64,000 bases of DNA from Nitrospiraceae bacterium (GCA_021373015.1 JAJFTJ010000006.1:60237-124236), one strand, 5' to 3'; counted from the first letter of the stretch, positions 40,272 through 50,380 are shown. The notes: a model not told the origin generated them from the letters alone. A program made the numbers and translations.

Positions 40272-42959
40272 ATGATAGAACTAGAGAAGAGTTATACGCC
40301 AAAAGGCATTGAAGAAAAGTGGTATGAGATATGGGTTCGCGAAGGTTATTTTAAACCCGAGATAAATCCTTCGGGCAAACCATATTCCATTGTCATTCCT
40401 CCTCCTAATGTAACAGGCTCGCTCCACATGGGTCATGCGCTCAATGCAACTTTGCAGGATGTTCTTGCCAGATGGAAAAGAATGTGCGGATTTAAAGTTC
40501 TCTGGCTTCCGGGAACAGACCATGCAGGCATTGCAACACAAAATGTTGTAGAGCGTCAGCTTACATCTGAAAAAATCACAAGACAGCAGATAGGGAGAGA
40601 CGCATTCATAGAGCGCGTATGGAGATGGAAGGCTGAATACGGAGGCAAAATAATCCATCAGCTTAAAAGCATGGGCGCATCATGCGACTGGTCAAGGGAA
40701 AGATTTACTCTTGATGAAGGACTTTCCAAGGCGGTAAAAGAAGTGTTTGTAAGGCTTTATGAAGAGGGGCTGATATATAGAGACAACAGACTTATTAACT
40801 GGTGCCCGCGCTGTCATACGGCTCTGTCAGACCTTGAAGTTGAACATGAAGAACTGGATGGGAAACTTACATATATAAAGTATCCGCTGTCTGATTCAGA
40901 TGAACATATAATAGTTGCCACAACAAGACCTGAGACAATGCTGGGAGATACTGCGGTTGCCGTAAATCCTTCTGACAAGAGATATAAAAAACTGATCGGC
41001 AAGACAGTTTCTCTGCCTTTGACAGAAAGAAAAATTCCTATAGTCCCTGATGCTGCGGTTGATTTGGCATTTGGAACAGGAGCAGTAAAAGTCACGCCTG
41101 CGCATGATTTCAATGACGAGGCAATAGCAAAAAGACAGGATCCTTCACTGCCGTTCATTATGGTCATAGGAAAAGACGGAAAGATGACTGACGAGGCAGG
41201 CAAAAAATACTCCGGTCTAGACAGATATGAATGCAGAAAACTAGTAGTCAATGACCTCAACGAGCTTAATCTTATTGAAAAAGAGGAGAAACACAAACAC
41301 TCAGTCGGATATTGTTATAGATGCAAGACAATAATAGAGCCGCTCCCGACACTCCAGTGGTATGTGAATGTTAAAACACTTGCAAAAGATGCAATGAGTG
41401 TTGTTAGGAAAAAGAAGATAAGGATACTTCCTCCGTCGTGGGAGAATGCATATTTCGGCTGGATGGAGAATATCAGAGACTGGTGCATATCAAGACAGAT
41501 ATGGTGGGGACACAGAATTCCTGCATGGTATTGTCAGGAAATGAAGAACAACAAATGCCGTTCAAAAAACGGAGTAATAGTATCCAGAACAATACCTGAA
41601 TCATGTCCTTATTGCGATTCAAAAAATCTTGTTCAGGATGAAGATGTGCTTGATACATGGTTCTCGTCTGCACTCTGGCCTTTCTCAACGTTGGGCTGGC
41701 CTGAAAAAACACCAGACCTCAAGGCCTTCTATCCGACAAGCGTTCTTGTTACTGCATTCGACATCCTATTCTTCTGGGTAGCAAGGATGATAATGATGGG
41801 ACTTAAATTTATGGATCAAGTGCCGTTTAAGGATGTTTACATCCATGCAATTATCAGGGATGCCTCCGGACAGAAGATGTCAAAGTCAAAAGGCAATGTT
41901 GTTGATCCTTTATTGATAATAGATAAATATGGGACAGATGCATTTAGATTTACTCTTTGCGCATTTGCTGCTCAAGGGAGAGACATAAAATTTTCCGAAG
42001 ACAGAGTTGAAGGATACAGACATTTTGTTAACAAGCTCTGGAACGCTGCTAGGTTTATAATGATGAATCTTAAAACAGATTCGATTCCTGAAAAACCAAG
42101 AGTGGAACTTGATATCGCAAGCAGATGGATATTAAGCAGACTTAGCGCTGTTGCCGAAGACGTGAACTCTGCCCTTGAAGAATATAGATTCAATGATGCG
42201 GCAAACAACATATATCAATTTGTCTGGCATGAATTCTGTGACTGGTATATTGAAATGTCAAAGACAGATATGGATGATCCACAAAAGGGAAACGGCATAA
42301 GATGGTGTCTTGTCACCACACTTGAAGCAACTCTAAGGCTGCTGCACCCATTCATGCCTTTTGTAACTGAAGAAATATGGCAGAAACTTCCTTATATTAA
42401 AACCTCACAGCCAGAAGTGAGAAAAAGCATTGTTATTGCCAATTTCCCAAAATCACTACCAGAAGATGCCAGCGCTGAAAAAAAACTATCTTATGTTATG
42501 GAGGCTATAACAGGAATAAGGAATATTAGGGGCGAGCTTAATGTTTTGCCTTCAGCAGAAGTAAAATGCTCGATAAAGGTCTTTTCTTCAAAAACAACAG
42601 CTATCCTGAAAACAAACATCCGCTATATAAAGAAACTTGCTCGCACATCAGAGGTAGAGATTGGAGAAGCCCTGAATAAACCTGCAGATTCAGCTGTTTG
42701 CGTCAGAGACAGCATGGAAATATACGTTCCCCTTAAAGGGCTTTTGAATATTGATGCAGAAATTGATAGACTTATGAAAGAAGACAAGAAAGTCGAAGAG
42801 TCTGTTGAGTTTCTAAGGAAAAAACTTATGAGCGAGGATTTTTTAAACAGGGCTCCTGAAGAAATAGTAAAAAAGGAACAAGCCAAGTTTGATGAACTGC
42901 TTGCGAAAAGAGAAAGGATCAAGGAAAATATTCAAAAAATGAATGATTTAAGGGGGTAA
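40272..42959 (+). CDS. valS: Valyl-tRNA synthetase
   Basis: Class I synthetase charging tRNA-Val, 895 aa. The HIGH-type motif is in NVTGSLHMGHALN and the KMSKS loop in SGQKMSKSKGN. The editing domain (about 200-330) contains TTRPETMLGDTAVAV, the anticodon domain follows residue 600, and the C-terminal coiled-coil arm (AEIDRLMKEDKKVEESVEF) is present. The ATG lacks a Shine-Dalgarno sequence; TATAAA at 40250-40255 suggests a very short leader. The next gene starts two bases after the stop. Confidence 0.97.
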   Translation: MIELEKSYTPKGIEEKWYEIWVREGYFKPEINPSGKPYSIVIPPPNVTGSLHMGHALNATLQDVLARWKRMCGFKVLWLPGTDHAGIATQNVVERQLTSEKITRQQIGRDAFIERVWRWKAEYGGKIIHQLKSMGASCDWSRERFTLDEGLSKAVKEVFVRLYEEGLIYRDNRLINWCPRCHTALSDLEVEHEELDGKLTYIKYPLSDSDEHIIVATTRPETMLGDTAVAVNPSDKRYKKLIGKTVSLPLTERKIPIVPDAAVDLAFGTGAVKVTPAHDFNDEAIAKRQDPSLPFIMVIGKDGKMTDEAGKKYSGLDRYECRKLVVNDLNELNLIEKEEKHKHSVGYCYRCKTIIEPLPTLQWYVNVKTLAKDAMSVVRKKKIRILPPSWENAYFGWMENIRDWCISRQIWWGHRIPAWYCQEMKNNKCRSKNGVIVSRTIPESCPYCDSKNLVQDEDVLDTWFSSALWPFSTLGWPEKTPDLKAFYPTSVLVTAFDILFFWVARMIMMGLKFMDQVPFKDVYIHAIIRDASGQKMSKSKGNVVDPLLIIDKYGTDAFRFTLCAFAAQGRDIKFSEDRVEGYRHFVNKLWNAARFIMMNLKTDSIPEKPRVELDIASRWILSRLSAVAEDVNSALEEYRFNDAANNIYQFVWHEFCDWYIEMSKTDMDDPQKGNGIRWCLVTTLEATLRLLHPFMPFVTEEIWQKLPYIKTSQPEVRKSIVIANFPKSLPEDASAEKKLSYVMEAITGIRNIRGELNVLPSAEVKCSIKVFSSKTTAILKTNIRYIKKLARTSEVEIGEALNKPADSAVCVRDSMEIYVPLKGLLNIDAEIDRLMKEDKKVEESVEFLRKKLMSEDFLNRAPEEIVKKEQAKFDELLAKRERIKENIQKMNDLRG

Positions 42960-42960
42960 A

Positions 42961-43449
42961 ATGAAGTCAAATATTAATAAGAAGATTATAGAAAAAAAGG
43001 ATGCTGAATTCATAGAGGCAGAATTCGTCAGCATAAAACACAGTTCTGTAAGGGCAGTTGAAGGCAATCATATAGAAATGCAGCAGGTTGGCGCTTTGAG
43101 CGTTGATGCTGAAAAGATAGATGTCACTCAGGGAGTAACCGGCATTCTGAGAGGCAATAACATAAACCTGAATCAGAGCATAAGCGGGGTAACTGCAGGC
43201 AATAACATTTCACTCAATTTTTCATTGTCCCCGATGGTTATATCAAAAGGCGGAACAGAATCAAATAAAAGCGCTGTCGGTATTATGGCTGGCATGAAGA
43301 TTAAATCCAATAACAGCACTTCCTTGATCATGCTTGGCAATAAAGTAGAAGGCAATGTGACAACACTTCTGGACTGGCGTGGTGCATTGGCATTGGGAGC
43401 TGTATGCGGCGGAATTCTGGGATTATTTTCTATTCTAAGAAAAAAATAA
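42961..43449 (+). CDS. Repeat protein with C-terminal membrane anchor, unknown function
   Basis: 162-aa protein built on a 15-residue repeat, clearest at residues 52-66, 67-81 and 82-96 (KIDVTQGVTGILRGN, NINLNQSISGVTAGN, NISLNFSLSPMVISK), with weaker copies on both sides. Regular alternation of hydrophobic residues with G-N turns suggests a right-handed beta-helix or bactofilin-like solenoid. Residues about 141-158 are hydrophobic (ALALGAVCGGILGLFSIL) followed by RKK: a tail anchor with the body outside, or inside if inserted the other way. There is no signal peptide. It is nestled between valS and nadC with almost no spacing. I do not recognise the family. Confidence 0.75.
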   Translation: MKSNINKKIIEKKDAEFIEAEFVSIKHSSVRAVEGNHIEMQQVGALSVDAEKIDVTQGVTGILRGNNINLNQSISGVTAGNNISLNFSLSPMVISKGGTESNKSAVGIMAGMKIKSNNSTSLIMLGNKVEGNVTTLLDWRGALALGAVCGGILGLFSILRKK

Positions 43450-43455
43450 TTTCTT

Positions 43456-44298
43456 ATGAAAATCCCCTATAGCGTAAAAGAAATCATCCGCATAGCTTTA
43501 GATGAAGACATCGGCAACGGCGACATTACAACTTCCCTGCTTATTCCGGAAGACAGCGAATCAAGAGCTCTCTTAATAGCAAAGGGACAGTTCGTAGTAG
43601 CAGGAATGCCGTTTATAAAAGAAGTGTTTCTTAATCTTGATAATGCCATAAGAATTGATGTCTTGATAAATGACGGATCAACAGCAACAAAGGGAGCAGT
43701 AATAACTGAGATAACAGGAAAGACAAAAGCCATTCTCTCAGGAGAAAGAGTATGTCTTAATATCCTCCAGCGTTTATGCGGCATAGCAACACTCACCAAT
43801 ATGTTCGTCGAAAAAATAAAAGGACTTGATGCAAAAATTGTTGACACAAGAAAGACAACGCCCGGATTAAGATTCATGGAAAAATATGCGGTAAGATGCG
43901 GCGGCGGAAGTAATCACAGATTCGGGCTTTTTGACGGTATTCTTATTAAAGACAATCACATCGAAGCCGTGGGAAGCATTTCTAAGGCTGTAAGCATTGC
44001 AAAAAAAATGCATCACCTTGGGAAAATTGAGGTTGAAGTAGAAAATTTAAATGATCTCAAGCAGGCGGTTGATTCTGACGCTGACATTGTAATGCTGGAC
44101 AACATGTCTCTGAAAGATATGAAAGATGCTGTCCGCATAGTAAAGGCATCTGGAAAACAGATACTGCTTGAGGCATCAGGCAATGTAAATCTTGACAATG
44201 TCAGGGCTATTGCAGAAACAGGAGTAGATCTAATCTCGATAGGAGCACTCACACACTCTGCTGAGGCAGCAGACATCAGTATGAAGATTGTGCAGTGA
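43456..44298 (+). CDS. nadC: Nicotinate-nucleotide pyrophosphorylase
   Basis: Converts quinolinate and PRPP to nicotinate mononucleotide in NAD synthesis. The start region DEDIGNGDITTSLLIP and the catalytic block VDTRKTTPGLRFMEKYAV, GGGSNHRFGLFDGILIKDNHI are diagnostic (short forms DTRKTTPG and KDNHI). Length 280 aa is normal. Six bases follow the repeat-protein gene, so it probably belongs to the valS transcript. It converges with argC. Confidence 0.96.
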   Translation: MKIPYSVKEIIRIALDEDIGNGDITTSLLIPEDSESRALLIAKGQFVVAGMPFIKEVFLNLDNAIRIDVLINDGSTATKGAVITEITGKTKAILSGERVCLNILQRLCGIATLTNMFVEKIKGLDAKIVDTRKTTPGLRFMEKYAVRCGGGSNHRFGLFDGILIKDNHIEAVGSISKAVSIAKKMHHLGKIEVEVENLNDLKQAVDSDADIVMLDNMSLKDMKDAVRIVKASGKQILLEASGNVNLDNVRAIAETGVDLISIGALTHSAEAADISMKIVQ

Positions 44299-44326
44299 AA
44301 ATTAAAGTGGTTTGTTTTAAATTTTC
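44297..44326. terminator. Possible bidirectional terminator between nadC and argC
   Basis: GAAAATTAAA (44297-44306) can pair with TTTAAATTTTC (44316-44326) with one bulged A. The stem is AT-only and short, so it is weak. Confidence 0.3.
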
Positions 44327-45366
44327 TAAGGGAAAAGAGCTATTGTTGCAAGACTGATCGTCTCATTAAATCCCATCATTATGTTCATGTTCTGAACCGC
44401 CTGCCCCGAAGCCCCTTTAACAAGGTTATCGATCGCAGAAACAATTATGAGAGTCTTAGTTCTGTTGTTTACAGCAAGTCCTATACTGCAGAGGTTTGTA
44501 CCACGCACATCCTTTACATCAGGAAATTCCCCTTGTTCAAGAACCCTGACAAACGGCTCTTGGGCATATGCTCTTTTGTAAAAGCCTATAATTGCATCGA
44601 TATTTATGTTCTTGTTGAGCCTTGCGTATATAGTGCTAAGTATTCCTCTGTCATAAGATCCAAGATGAGGCGTAAAATTAATCTTTAAATCTTTTTTAGC
44701 TATACCAGAGAGTTCCTGCTCTATCTCAGGAGTATGCCTGTGCTTTCCGATAGCATAGGCGCTGAACCCTTCATTAACCTCGCTGAATGCAAACGCTGGG
44801 TCACTGCTCCTGCCTGCGCCTGTTGTGCCTGATGTTGAATCCACTATGATTGAGTGAGGATCTATAAGCCCGGACTTGAAAGCAGGGGAGAGTCCTAGTA
44901 TTGCGCTTGTAGGATAACAGCCCGGATTTGCTACAAGGGAAGCATCTTCAATCTTTGCTCTGTGTAATTCAGGAAGACCGTATATTGCCTTTTTTAGAGT
45001 TAGTGGAAATTTATGATTTGTTTTATACCATTCTTTATATGTTTTTACTGATTTGAGCCTGTAATCAGCGGATAGGTCTATTACTTTTTTATTGTTTTTG
45101 AAAAAAAAGTCTACTGCTTCCTGCGAGGTTCCGTGAGGCAAGGCCATGAAAAACAGGTCAGCTTTGTTCAGCAGTTTCTTCCTGTCAAGATTTTCGTATT
45201 TAAGATCTGTAAACCCTTTAAGATGCGGAAAAATATCTTTTACGCATTTGCCTGCGGATTTTTCTGAAGTTACAGCGGTTATTTCGACAAAAGGATGGTT
45301 CAAAAGGAGACGAATCAATTCGCCTCCTGTATATCCACTGCCTCCACAGATAGCAATTCTTAGCAT
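44326..45366 (-). CDS. argC: N-acetyl-gamma-glutamyl-phosphate reductase
   Basis: NADPH-dependent third step of arginine synthesis. The nucleotide loop GGSGYTGGEL is at the N-terminus, and the catalytic Cys150 is in NPGCYPTSAIL. SGTTGAGR and HRHTPEIEQEL are also conserved. Length 346 aa is typical. argB is at 51726 and an ArgA-like acetyltransferase at 59802, so the pathway is scattered. Possibly downstream of the rplM-rpsI operon, 64 bases away on the same strand, but it may have its own start. Confidence 0.96.
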   Translation of the reverse strand: MLRIAICGGSGYTGGELIRLLLNHPFVEITAVTSEKSAGKCVKDIFPHLKGFTDLKYENLDRKKLLNKADLFFMALPHGTSQEAVDFFFKNNKKVIDLSADYRLKSVKTYKEWYKTNHKFPLTLKKAIYGLPELHRAKIEDASLVANPGCYPTSAILGLSPAFKSGLIDPHSIIVDSTSGTTGAGRSSDPAFAFSEVNEGFSAYAIGKHRHTPEIEQELSGIAKKDLKINFTPHLGSYDRGILSTIYARLNKNINIDAIIGFYKRAYAQEPFVRVLEQGEFPDVKDVRGTNLCSIGLAVNNRTKTLIIVSAIDNLVKGASGQAVQNMNIMMGFNETISLATIALFP

Positions 45367-45429
45367 AGATAAATCGTCCGTGATAGAGACATCAAATTAA
45401 TGAAAAAACTATCATTAATTCCTGAGAAA

Positions 45430-45822
45430 TTATCTCTTTGAGAACTGGAATCTCTTTCTTGCGCCCTTCTGGCCGTACTTCTTTCTTTCTTTCTCTCTAG
45501 GGTCTCTTGTAAGAAATCCTTCTTTTTTAAGCTTCAGCCTGAAGTCGCTGTCTATAGATATAAGTGCACGAGCTATTCCATGCCTTAAAGCACCAGCCTG
45601 TCCGGTAAGACCACCGCCTACAACTTTTGCAACAACATCATATTTGCCAACCATACCTGTAAGTTCAAGCGGCTGCCTTATCATCATCTGCAGTGTTTCA
45701 CGCGGGAAGTATGAAGCCAAAGGCTTGTCATTTACAGTAATCTGGCCTTTGCCATGATACATGTCTACTCTTGCAATCGATGATTTCCTTCTGCCTGTGG
45801 TGTTATATTTTATTTCTGCCAT
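45430..45822 (-). CDS. rpsI: Ribosomal protein S9
   Basis: 130-aa small-subunit protein. The typical start ([14 protein letters not shown]), the central [17 protein letters not shown] and the basic tail ending [17 protein letters not shown] are all present; the last Lys-Arg reaches the P-site tRNA. Twelve bases after rplM, the universal rplM-rpsI pair. Confidence 0.98.
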   Translation of the reverse strand: MAEIKYNTTGRRKSSIARVDMYHGKGQITVNDKPLASYFPRETLQMMIRQPLELTGMVGKYDVVAKVVGGGLTGQAGALRHGIARALISIDSDFRLKLKKEGFLTRDPREKERKKYGQKGARKRFQFSKR

Positions 45823-45834
45823 TAAAAAAACTCC

Positions 45835-46272
45835 TTATTGTAAAGTCTCTGGTTTCTGAGCCTTATGTGGATGCTCGCTTCCCTTATAAACCTTCAATTT
45901 CTTTATAATCATCCTGCCAAGCCTGTTTTTTGGAAGCATTCCCCATACAGCGTCAATAATTACCTGCTCAGGTTTTGTGTCAAGTCTCTTTTTTAGAGGC
46001 ACTGCCTTAATGCCTCCTGGATATCCGCTGTGATGATAGTAAATCTTGTCTTCAAGTTTGTTGCCTGTCACTTTAATTTTTGCCGCATTAACTACAACTA
46101 CAAAATCTCCCGTATCCACATTAGGAGTGAACACAGCCTTGTTCTTGCCTCTTAGGTAATTGGCAACTTTCACTGCAAGTCTGCCAAGGATTAACTCCTT
46201 TGCATCCACAATATACCATTTTTTCTCATTATCTGTTTTCTTAGCAAATTTTGTTTTCATCTGTTCACTCAC
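45835..46272 (-). CDS. rplM: Ribosomal protein L13
   Basis: 145-aa large-subunit protein. Diagnostic stretches are [25 protein letters not shown] (short form LGRLAV), [26 protein letters not shown] and [21 protein letters not shown] consensus -35 promoter stands just upstream. GGAAGGTGAG precedes the ATG at 46260, which gives MKTKFAKK; the annotated start at 46272 (MSEQ) is also possible. Confidence 0.97.
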   Translation of the reverse strand: MSEQMKTKFAKKTDNEKKWYIVDAKELILGRLAVKVANYLRGKNKAVFTPNVDTGDFVVVVNAAKIKVTGNKLEDKIYYHHSGYPGGIKAVPLKKRLDTKPEQVIIDAVWGMLPKNRLGRMIIKKLKVYKGSEHPHKAQKPETLQ

Positions 46273-46312
46273 CTTCCAAAATATAATCCCTTTCTCTTTT
46301 AAAGAACTAGAG

Positions 46313-46342
46313 ATTTTAATAGAAAATCTAGCAAATTGTCAA
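46313..46342 (-). promoter_or_regulatory. Promoter of rplM-rpsI
   Basis: Perfect TTGACA (46337-46342 on the minus strand), 18-base spacer, TAAAAT (46313-46318). The leader is about 35 bases. Confidence 0.78.
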
Positions 46343-46480
46343 TATGTATGATCATCTATGATAAAATCATCCTAAAAGAGTTGAAAGCATAATGTTCATA
46401 TTCTTATTCTTAATCTTTTAAATCTTTATCAGTTCTATCAGCCCTATTAAAAATATGCGATAATTTTATACAATATACAA

Positions 46481-48910
46481 ATGTCTGATAAAGCGTCGAT
46501 AATAAAAGAAGCACAGAAATATCTTGCCCGCGGGCAGGTTGATAAGGCCATCATTGAATGGGAAAAACTAAGCAAAGAATTCCCTGATGGAAATACATTC
46601 AATACTATTGGAGATCTGTATCTTAAAAAAAATGACAAGTCTCACGCAGTAGAATCATTTCATAAAGCAGCCCGCTATTTCAGGAATGAAGGTTTTTCCT
46701 TAAAGGCCTTAGCTCTTTACAAAAAGATTTTAAATTTAAACCCAGCAAATACCGATGCACTTTTTGCGCTCGGCGAACTTAGTGAAGAAAAGGGAATATC
46801 AACTGATGCAATAAAATACTACCTGACATGCGCCGATATACTTTCTAAGGAAGGCAAGAAAAGTGCAATTCTAAAAACTTACGATAAAATACTTAACCTG
46901 TCTCCTTCAAATATTCCGCTAAGAACCAAAGTTGCTGAACTATTCTTAAAAGAGGGGCTTAGTGTAGAAGCAGCAAAAGAATATCTCAGCATCGCAAGAC
47001 TTCACGAAGACAAAGAAGATTTCAGCAATACTGAAAAATACTTCAAAAAAACACTCGAAATAAATCCCGGCAACAAAGAGGCAATGTCCGGACTTAGCGC
47101 TCTGGCTGAGAAAACAGGCGATTCAAAAAAATCGGCAGATTATTTAAAAGATGCGCTTGAAATCTCTCCTGATGACCTTGAACTTAACCTTAAATATTCT
47201 GAACAGATGATTGCTCAGGGGAAACAATCATCTGCAATCTCATACCTTAATAAAGTGCTTCAGGCAGAACCAACAAATATTAAGGCCAGAAAACTAATGG
47301 GTGAACTTTACCTTAAAGAAGGCGACAAACAAAAAGCATGGGGAGAATACAGCAGAATAATTGATGAAATAATATTCAGCGAAAAAACTGAGGAAGCAAT
47401 CGAGATACTGAATAATTTCAAAGACACAGAACCTGTTGAGTCAAGAAAAAAACTGATTCCTTTATACAAACAAAAAGGAAGTTTTGATAATGCAGTAAAA
47501 GAACTCGCAGCATTAGGAGAAATATTTCTGCTTTCAGAAAGCAGCCAGCCAAAAGATGCATTGAAATGCTATCAAGAGGCGCTTCAGATACAACCAGATA
47601 ATGCTGAGATACAAGAAAAAATAGCAGACATTGAAAGCGAACTGGGGGAAAAACCCTCAGCTAAAACAGCAGCTGAAAAACCCATTGAAGAATCGCTCGC
47701 AGAGGCTGATATATTTGTAAGATATGGATTATACGAAGAAGCAAAAACTTTGCTTGAAAAATTAAAAATTTTGCATCCTGATAATATCGAAGTGCATACT
47801 AAGCTCAAATCTTTATACATCGATACAAATGACAAAGAACTTGCTGTAACTGAATGTCTGATACTTGCTGAAATCCATACGAGAAGCGGCGATACAAACT
47901 TAAGAGATGTAATATTCAAGGAAGCATATGATATAAATCCCGAAGATCCAAGACTCGTTGAGCATGCACCCAGACATGAGACTGATACATTCTCTAAAGA
48001 AAGTTTCGCAGGGAAGGGAACAACAAGGGAAATGCACCAGACATTGGAAGACTACAGCGAGGAGATGGCAGAGGCGGAATTCTATTCCAGACAGGGCCTT
48101 TATGATGAAGCGCGAGGCATATGTTATCGTCTGCAGAAAATATTCCCTGACAATAAAATAATAAAGCAAAAACTCGCGTCTCTTGACACTGCTGCAATGG
48201 AAGCTAAAGAAGAAGAAACAATCAAAGAACCAAAAAAGACGATTGAAGCCGAAAAGACTGAATCCACATTTTCTGAGATGTCCATGGAAGATATCGGCAT
48301 AAACAGCATTTTTGAATCACATGAAGCATCTGAGCCAAAACTTGAGAATGATGTAAAAGATATATTTGATGAATTTAAAAAAGGCCTGGAAAAAGAATTA
48401 GGTGCAGGAGATGCAGAGACTCATTACAACCTTGGCATTGCATATAAAGAGATGGGACTTACTGAAGATGCGATAAGGGAATTTCAAATGGCTAAAAACG
48501 ATCCCAAGATATCTGTATCTGCGACAAATATGCTGGGTCTCTGTTATATGACAAAGGGACTGTTTGATATGGCTGTCGAGGCATTCAGCAGTGTGATTAA
48601 AAATATAACGACAAGAGATGAGGGCTATTGGGGCGTAAAATACGATCTTGCAGAATCACATGAAAAGAATGGTAATATAAAAGAAGCGTCTGAACTATAT
48701 AAAGATATCTACGGCTGGAATTCAAAGTTCAGAAATGTTTCTGAAAAGATAAATTCATTACAGACAGCGTATACAACGAATACCTCGACAAAACCAATTG
48801 TCGAGGAAAAATTAAAACTTAGAGAAGAAAAAATAAAGATAAAAGAAGAAAAAGAAAAATTGAAAGAAGAAAAACAAAAGAAAAAAAAGGAGAGAGTTTC
48901 TTATCTGTAA
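46481..48910 (+). CDS. Large TPR-repeat protein
   Basis: 809 aa, cytoplasmic, no signal peptide. TPR motifs run through residues about 1-400 (QVDKAIIEWEKLSKEFPDG, SVEAAKEYLSIARL and others) and return at about 410-600 and 660-770. An acidic linker sits near 580-640, and the extreme C-terminus is a highly charged KE-rich helix. This style of PilF/GspA-associated TPR protein is frequent in Nitrospirae and Deltaproteobacteria. The ExeA-like ATPase gene starts three bases after its stop, so the two likely cooperate. No Shine-Dalgarno sequence; TACAAT (46469-46474) ends six bases before the ATG. Confidence 0.82.
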   Translation: MSDKASIIKEAQKYLARGQVDKAIIEWEKLSKEFPDGNTFNTIGDLYLKKNDKSHAVESFHKAARYFRNEGFSLKALALYKKILNLNPANTDALFALGELSEEKGISTDAIKYYLTCADILSKEGKKSAILKTYDKILNLSPSNIPLRTKVAELFLKEGLSVEAAKEYLSIARLHEDKEDFSNTEKYFKKTLEINPGNKEAMSGLSALAEKTGDSKKSADYLKDALEISPDDLELNLKYSEQMIAQGKQSSAISYLNKVLQAEPTNIKARKLMGELYLKEGDKQKAWGEYSRIIDEIIFSEKTEEAIEILNNFKDTEPVESRKKLIPLYKQKGSFDNAVKELAALGEIFLLSESSQPKDALKCYQEALQIQPDNAEIQEKIADIESELGEKPSAKTAAEKPIEESLAEADIFVRYGLYEEAKTLLEKLKILHPDNIEVHTKLKSLYIDTNDKELAVTECLILAEIHTRSGDTNLRDVIFKEAYDINPEDPRLVEHAPRHETDTFSKESFAGKGTTREMHQTLEDYSEEMAEAEFYSRQGLYDEARGICYRLQKIFPDNKIIKQKLASLDTAAMEAKEEETIKEPKKTIEAEKTESTFSEMSMEDIGINSIFESHEASEPKLENDVKDIFDEFKKGLEKELGAGDAETHYNLGIAYKEMGLTEDAIREFQMAKNDPKISVSATNMLGLCYMTKGLFDMAVEAFSSVIKNITTRDEGYWGVKYDLAESHEKNGNIKEASELYKDIYGWNSKFRNVSEKINSLQTAYTTNTSTKPIVEEKLKLREEKIKIKEEKEKLKEEKQKKKKERVSYL

Positions 48911-48913
48911 AAC

Positions 48914-49732
48914 ATGGACTATTTACAACACTATAATTTAAAAGAACATCCGTTTTCGAACATAGTCGATAACAGATTCTACTATAAAGGTTCCCAGCAT
49001 TCCGAGGCGCTCGTAAAACTTAAGTATGCGATAACATCGAAGAAAGGCCTTGCAGTTGTAATCGGAGATATAGGCACCGGCAAAACTACTCTTGCAAGAA
49101 GACTGCTCGACGAATTGGATGAGCAGACATATGAAGCAGTTCTTCTTGTTGTAGTGCATTCAGCAGTAAGCGCTGATTGGCTCCTTAAAAAACTTGCGAT
49201 CCAGCTTGGCGTAGATGATGCAAAGGAAGACAAGATCGAGATCCTGAGCAGGATTTACAAAAGACTTATCGAGATTGGAGAAGACAGCAAAACAGTCGTA
49301 ATAATAATGGACGAAGTTCAGATGCTGAACTCAAAAGAGATTATGGAAGAGTTCAGAGGACTCCTGAACATGGAAATGCCGCAAGGGAAGATGGTTAATT
49401 TTATTTTTTTTGGGCTACCTGAACTGGACAATGTTCTGGCGCTTGATGAACCGTTAAGACAGCGTGTAGCTGTAAGGATAAAACTTGAGTCTCTGTCTGA
49501 AGAAGGCACAAGAGAATACATCCTGCACAGGCTTCAAGTAGCAGGCAGTTTAAGAAATCCATTTACTTCTGGAGCGCTTAAATTGATATATCAATATTCA
49601 AAAGGCGTTCCAAGAATTATAAATGCAATCTGTGACAATGCACTGCTTGACGGCTATCTTTTTAAAACAGTTTCAATCGATGAAAAAATTATAAATGCTG
49701 TTGCAGTTGATCTTGGTATTGTCAATAAATAA
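48914..49732 (+). CDS. ExeA/GspA-like AAA ATPase
   Basis: 272-aa AAA+ ATPase of the ExeA family. It opens with the family motif YNLKEHPFSNIVDNRFYYKGSQHSEAL (short form HPFSNIVD), then Walker A GDIGTGKTT (51-59) and Walker B VVIIMDEVQML (Asp133-Glu134). Arg finger and sensor region are in GLPELDNVLALDEPLRQRVAVRI. ExeA helps build the type II secretion pore through peptidoglycan, but here the C-terminal peptidoglycan-binding and membrane parts are missing, as in many short homologues linked to exopolysaccharide or secretion loci. Its 3' end overlaps the convergent lipoprotein gene by 11 bases. Confidence 0.87.
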   Translation: MDYLQHYNLKEHPFSNIVDNRFYYKGSQHSEALVKLKYAITSKKGLAVVIGDIGTGKTTLARRLLDELDEQTYEAVLLVVVHSAVSADWLLKKLAIQLGVDDAKEDKIEILSRIYKRLIEIGEDSKTVVIIMDEVQMLNSKEIMEEFRGLLNMEMPQGKMVNFIFFGLPELDNVLALDEPLRQRVAVRIKLESLSEEGTREYILHRLQVAGSLRNPFTSGALKLIYQYSKGVPRIINAICDNALLDGYLFKTVSIDEKIINAVAVDLGIVNK

Positions 49733-50339
49733 AAATAATATCCTTTATTTTAAGCCTTACTGTATATTTCAATAGTTTAATGCGCATCTTTGATTGATAC
49801 CATATTCCATCTGTCCTGATAGGCTCTTCATAGAAAATACTCAGCTCCCTGCCTTCATTAAGTTCTATTGTTTGGGTCACTGGCAGCATTGTGCTCTTAT
49901 CAACAGAAATATATTGTGAAGAATTATTTATAGTGTAAGTTCTTTCAAATTCGGCAATATTGTAGTTCTTAATGAGCCACCACATAATACTGCTTCGGAG
50001 TCCGTTTATGAGTATAAGGCTTTGGTTCTTGCTCCTCTCCGGCTTGCTGGTTATCACGCCGTTTTCTTCTTTGATCTCGCCTACGAGAAATCCCATTGAA
50101 TATATTCTTAGATTTAATGTCTTCTCAGTAATTTCCGCCGCAGCCTCCCCTGACATTGTGCTGTCATCTTTTTCAAATTCAACTGAGAATATTGCTTCAA
50201 CACGCTTTATTCTCTGCCGCTCAGCAAGAAGAACAGAAAGTGCAGGTTTTTCAATTTCAGGGAGTTCAATTTTTTTTGTTGCGCATGAAAGCAATGATAT
50301 TGTGAACAATATAATTATGATTAATCTTATCTCTTGCAT
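49722..50339 (-). CDS. LolB/DUF4292-like lipoprotein
   Basis: 205-aa lipoprotein with lipobox LLSC followed by ATKKIEL. The body is beta-rich (VEAIFSVEFEKDDSTMSGEAA, LNLRIYSMGFLVGEI, ISVDKSTMLPVTQTIEL), similar in pattern to the LolA/LolB fold that carries lipoproteins to the outer membrane. The match is by pattern only. It ends the minus-strand run radA-argB and converges with the ATPase gene. Confidence 0.6.
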   Translation of the reverse strand: MQEIRLIIIILFTISLLSCATKKIELPEIEKPALSVLLAERQRIKRVEAIFSVEFEKDDSTMSGEAAAEITEKTLNLRIYSMGFLVGEIKEENGVITSKPERSKNQSLILINGLRSSIMWWLIKNYNIAEFERTYTINNSSQYISVDKSTMLPVTQTIELNEGRELSIFYEEPIRTDGIWYQSKMRIKLLKYTVRLKIKDIIFIY

Positions 50340-50380
50340 GCAATGTGAAAAAATGTTGCTTCCTTTTTATCTGATTTTTT

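Noticed and set aside
45398..45419. TTAATGA...TCATTAA hairpin after rpsI as a terminator
   Set aside because: The stem is seven AT-only pairs without a T-tract in the right direction.
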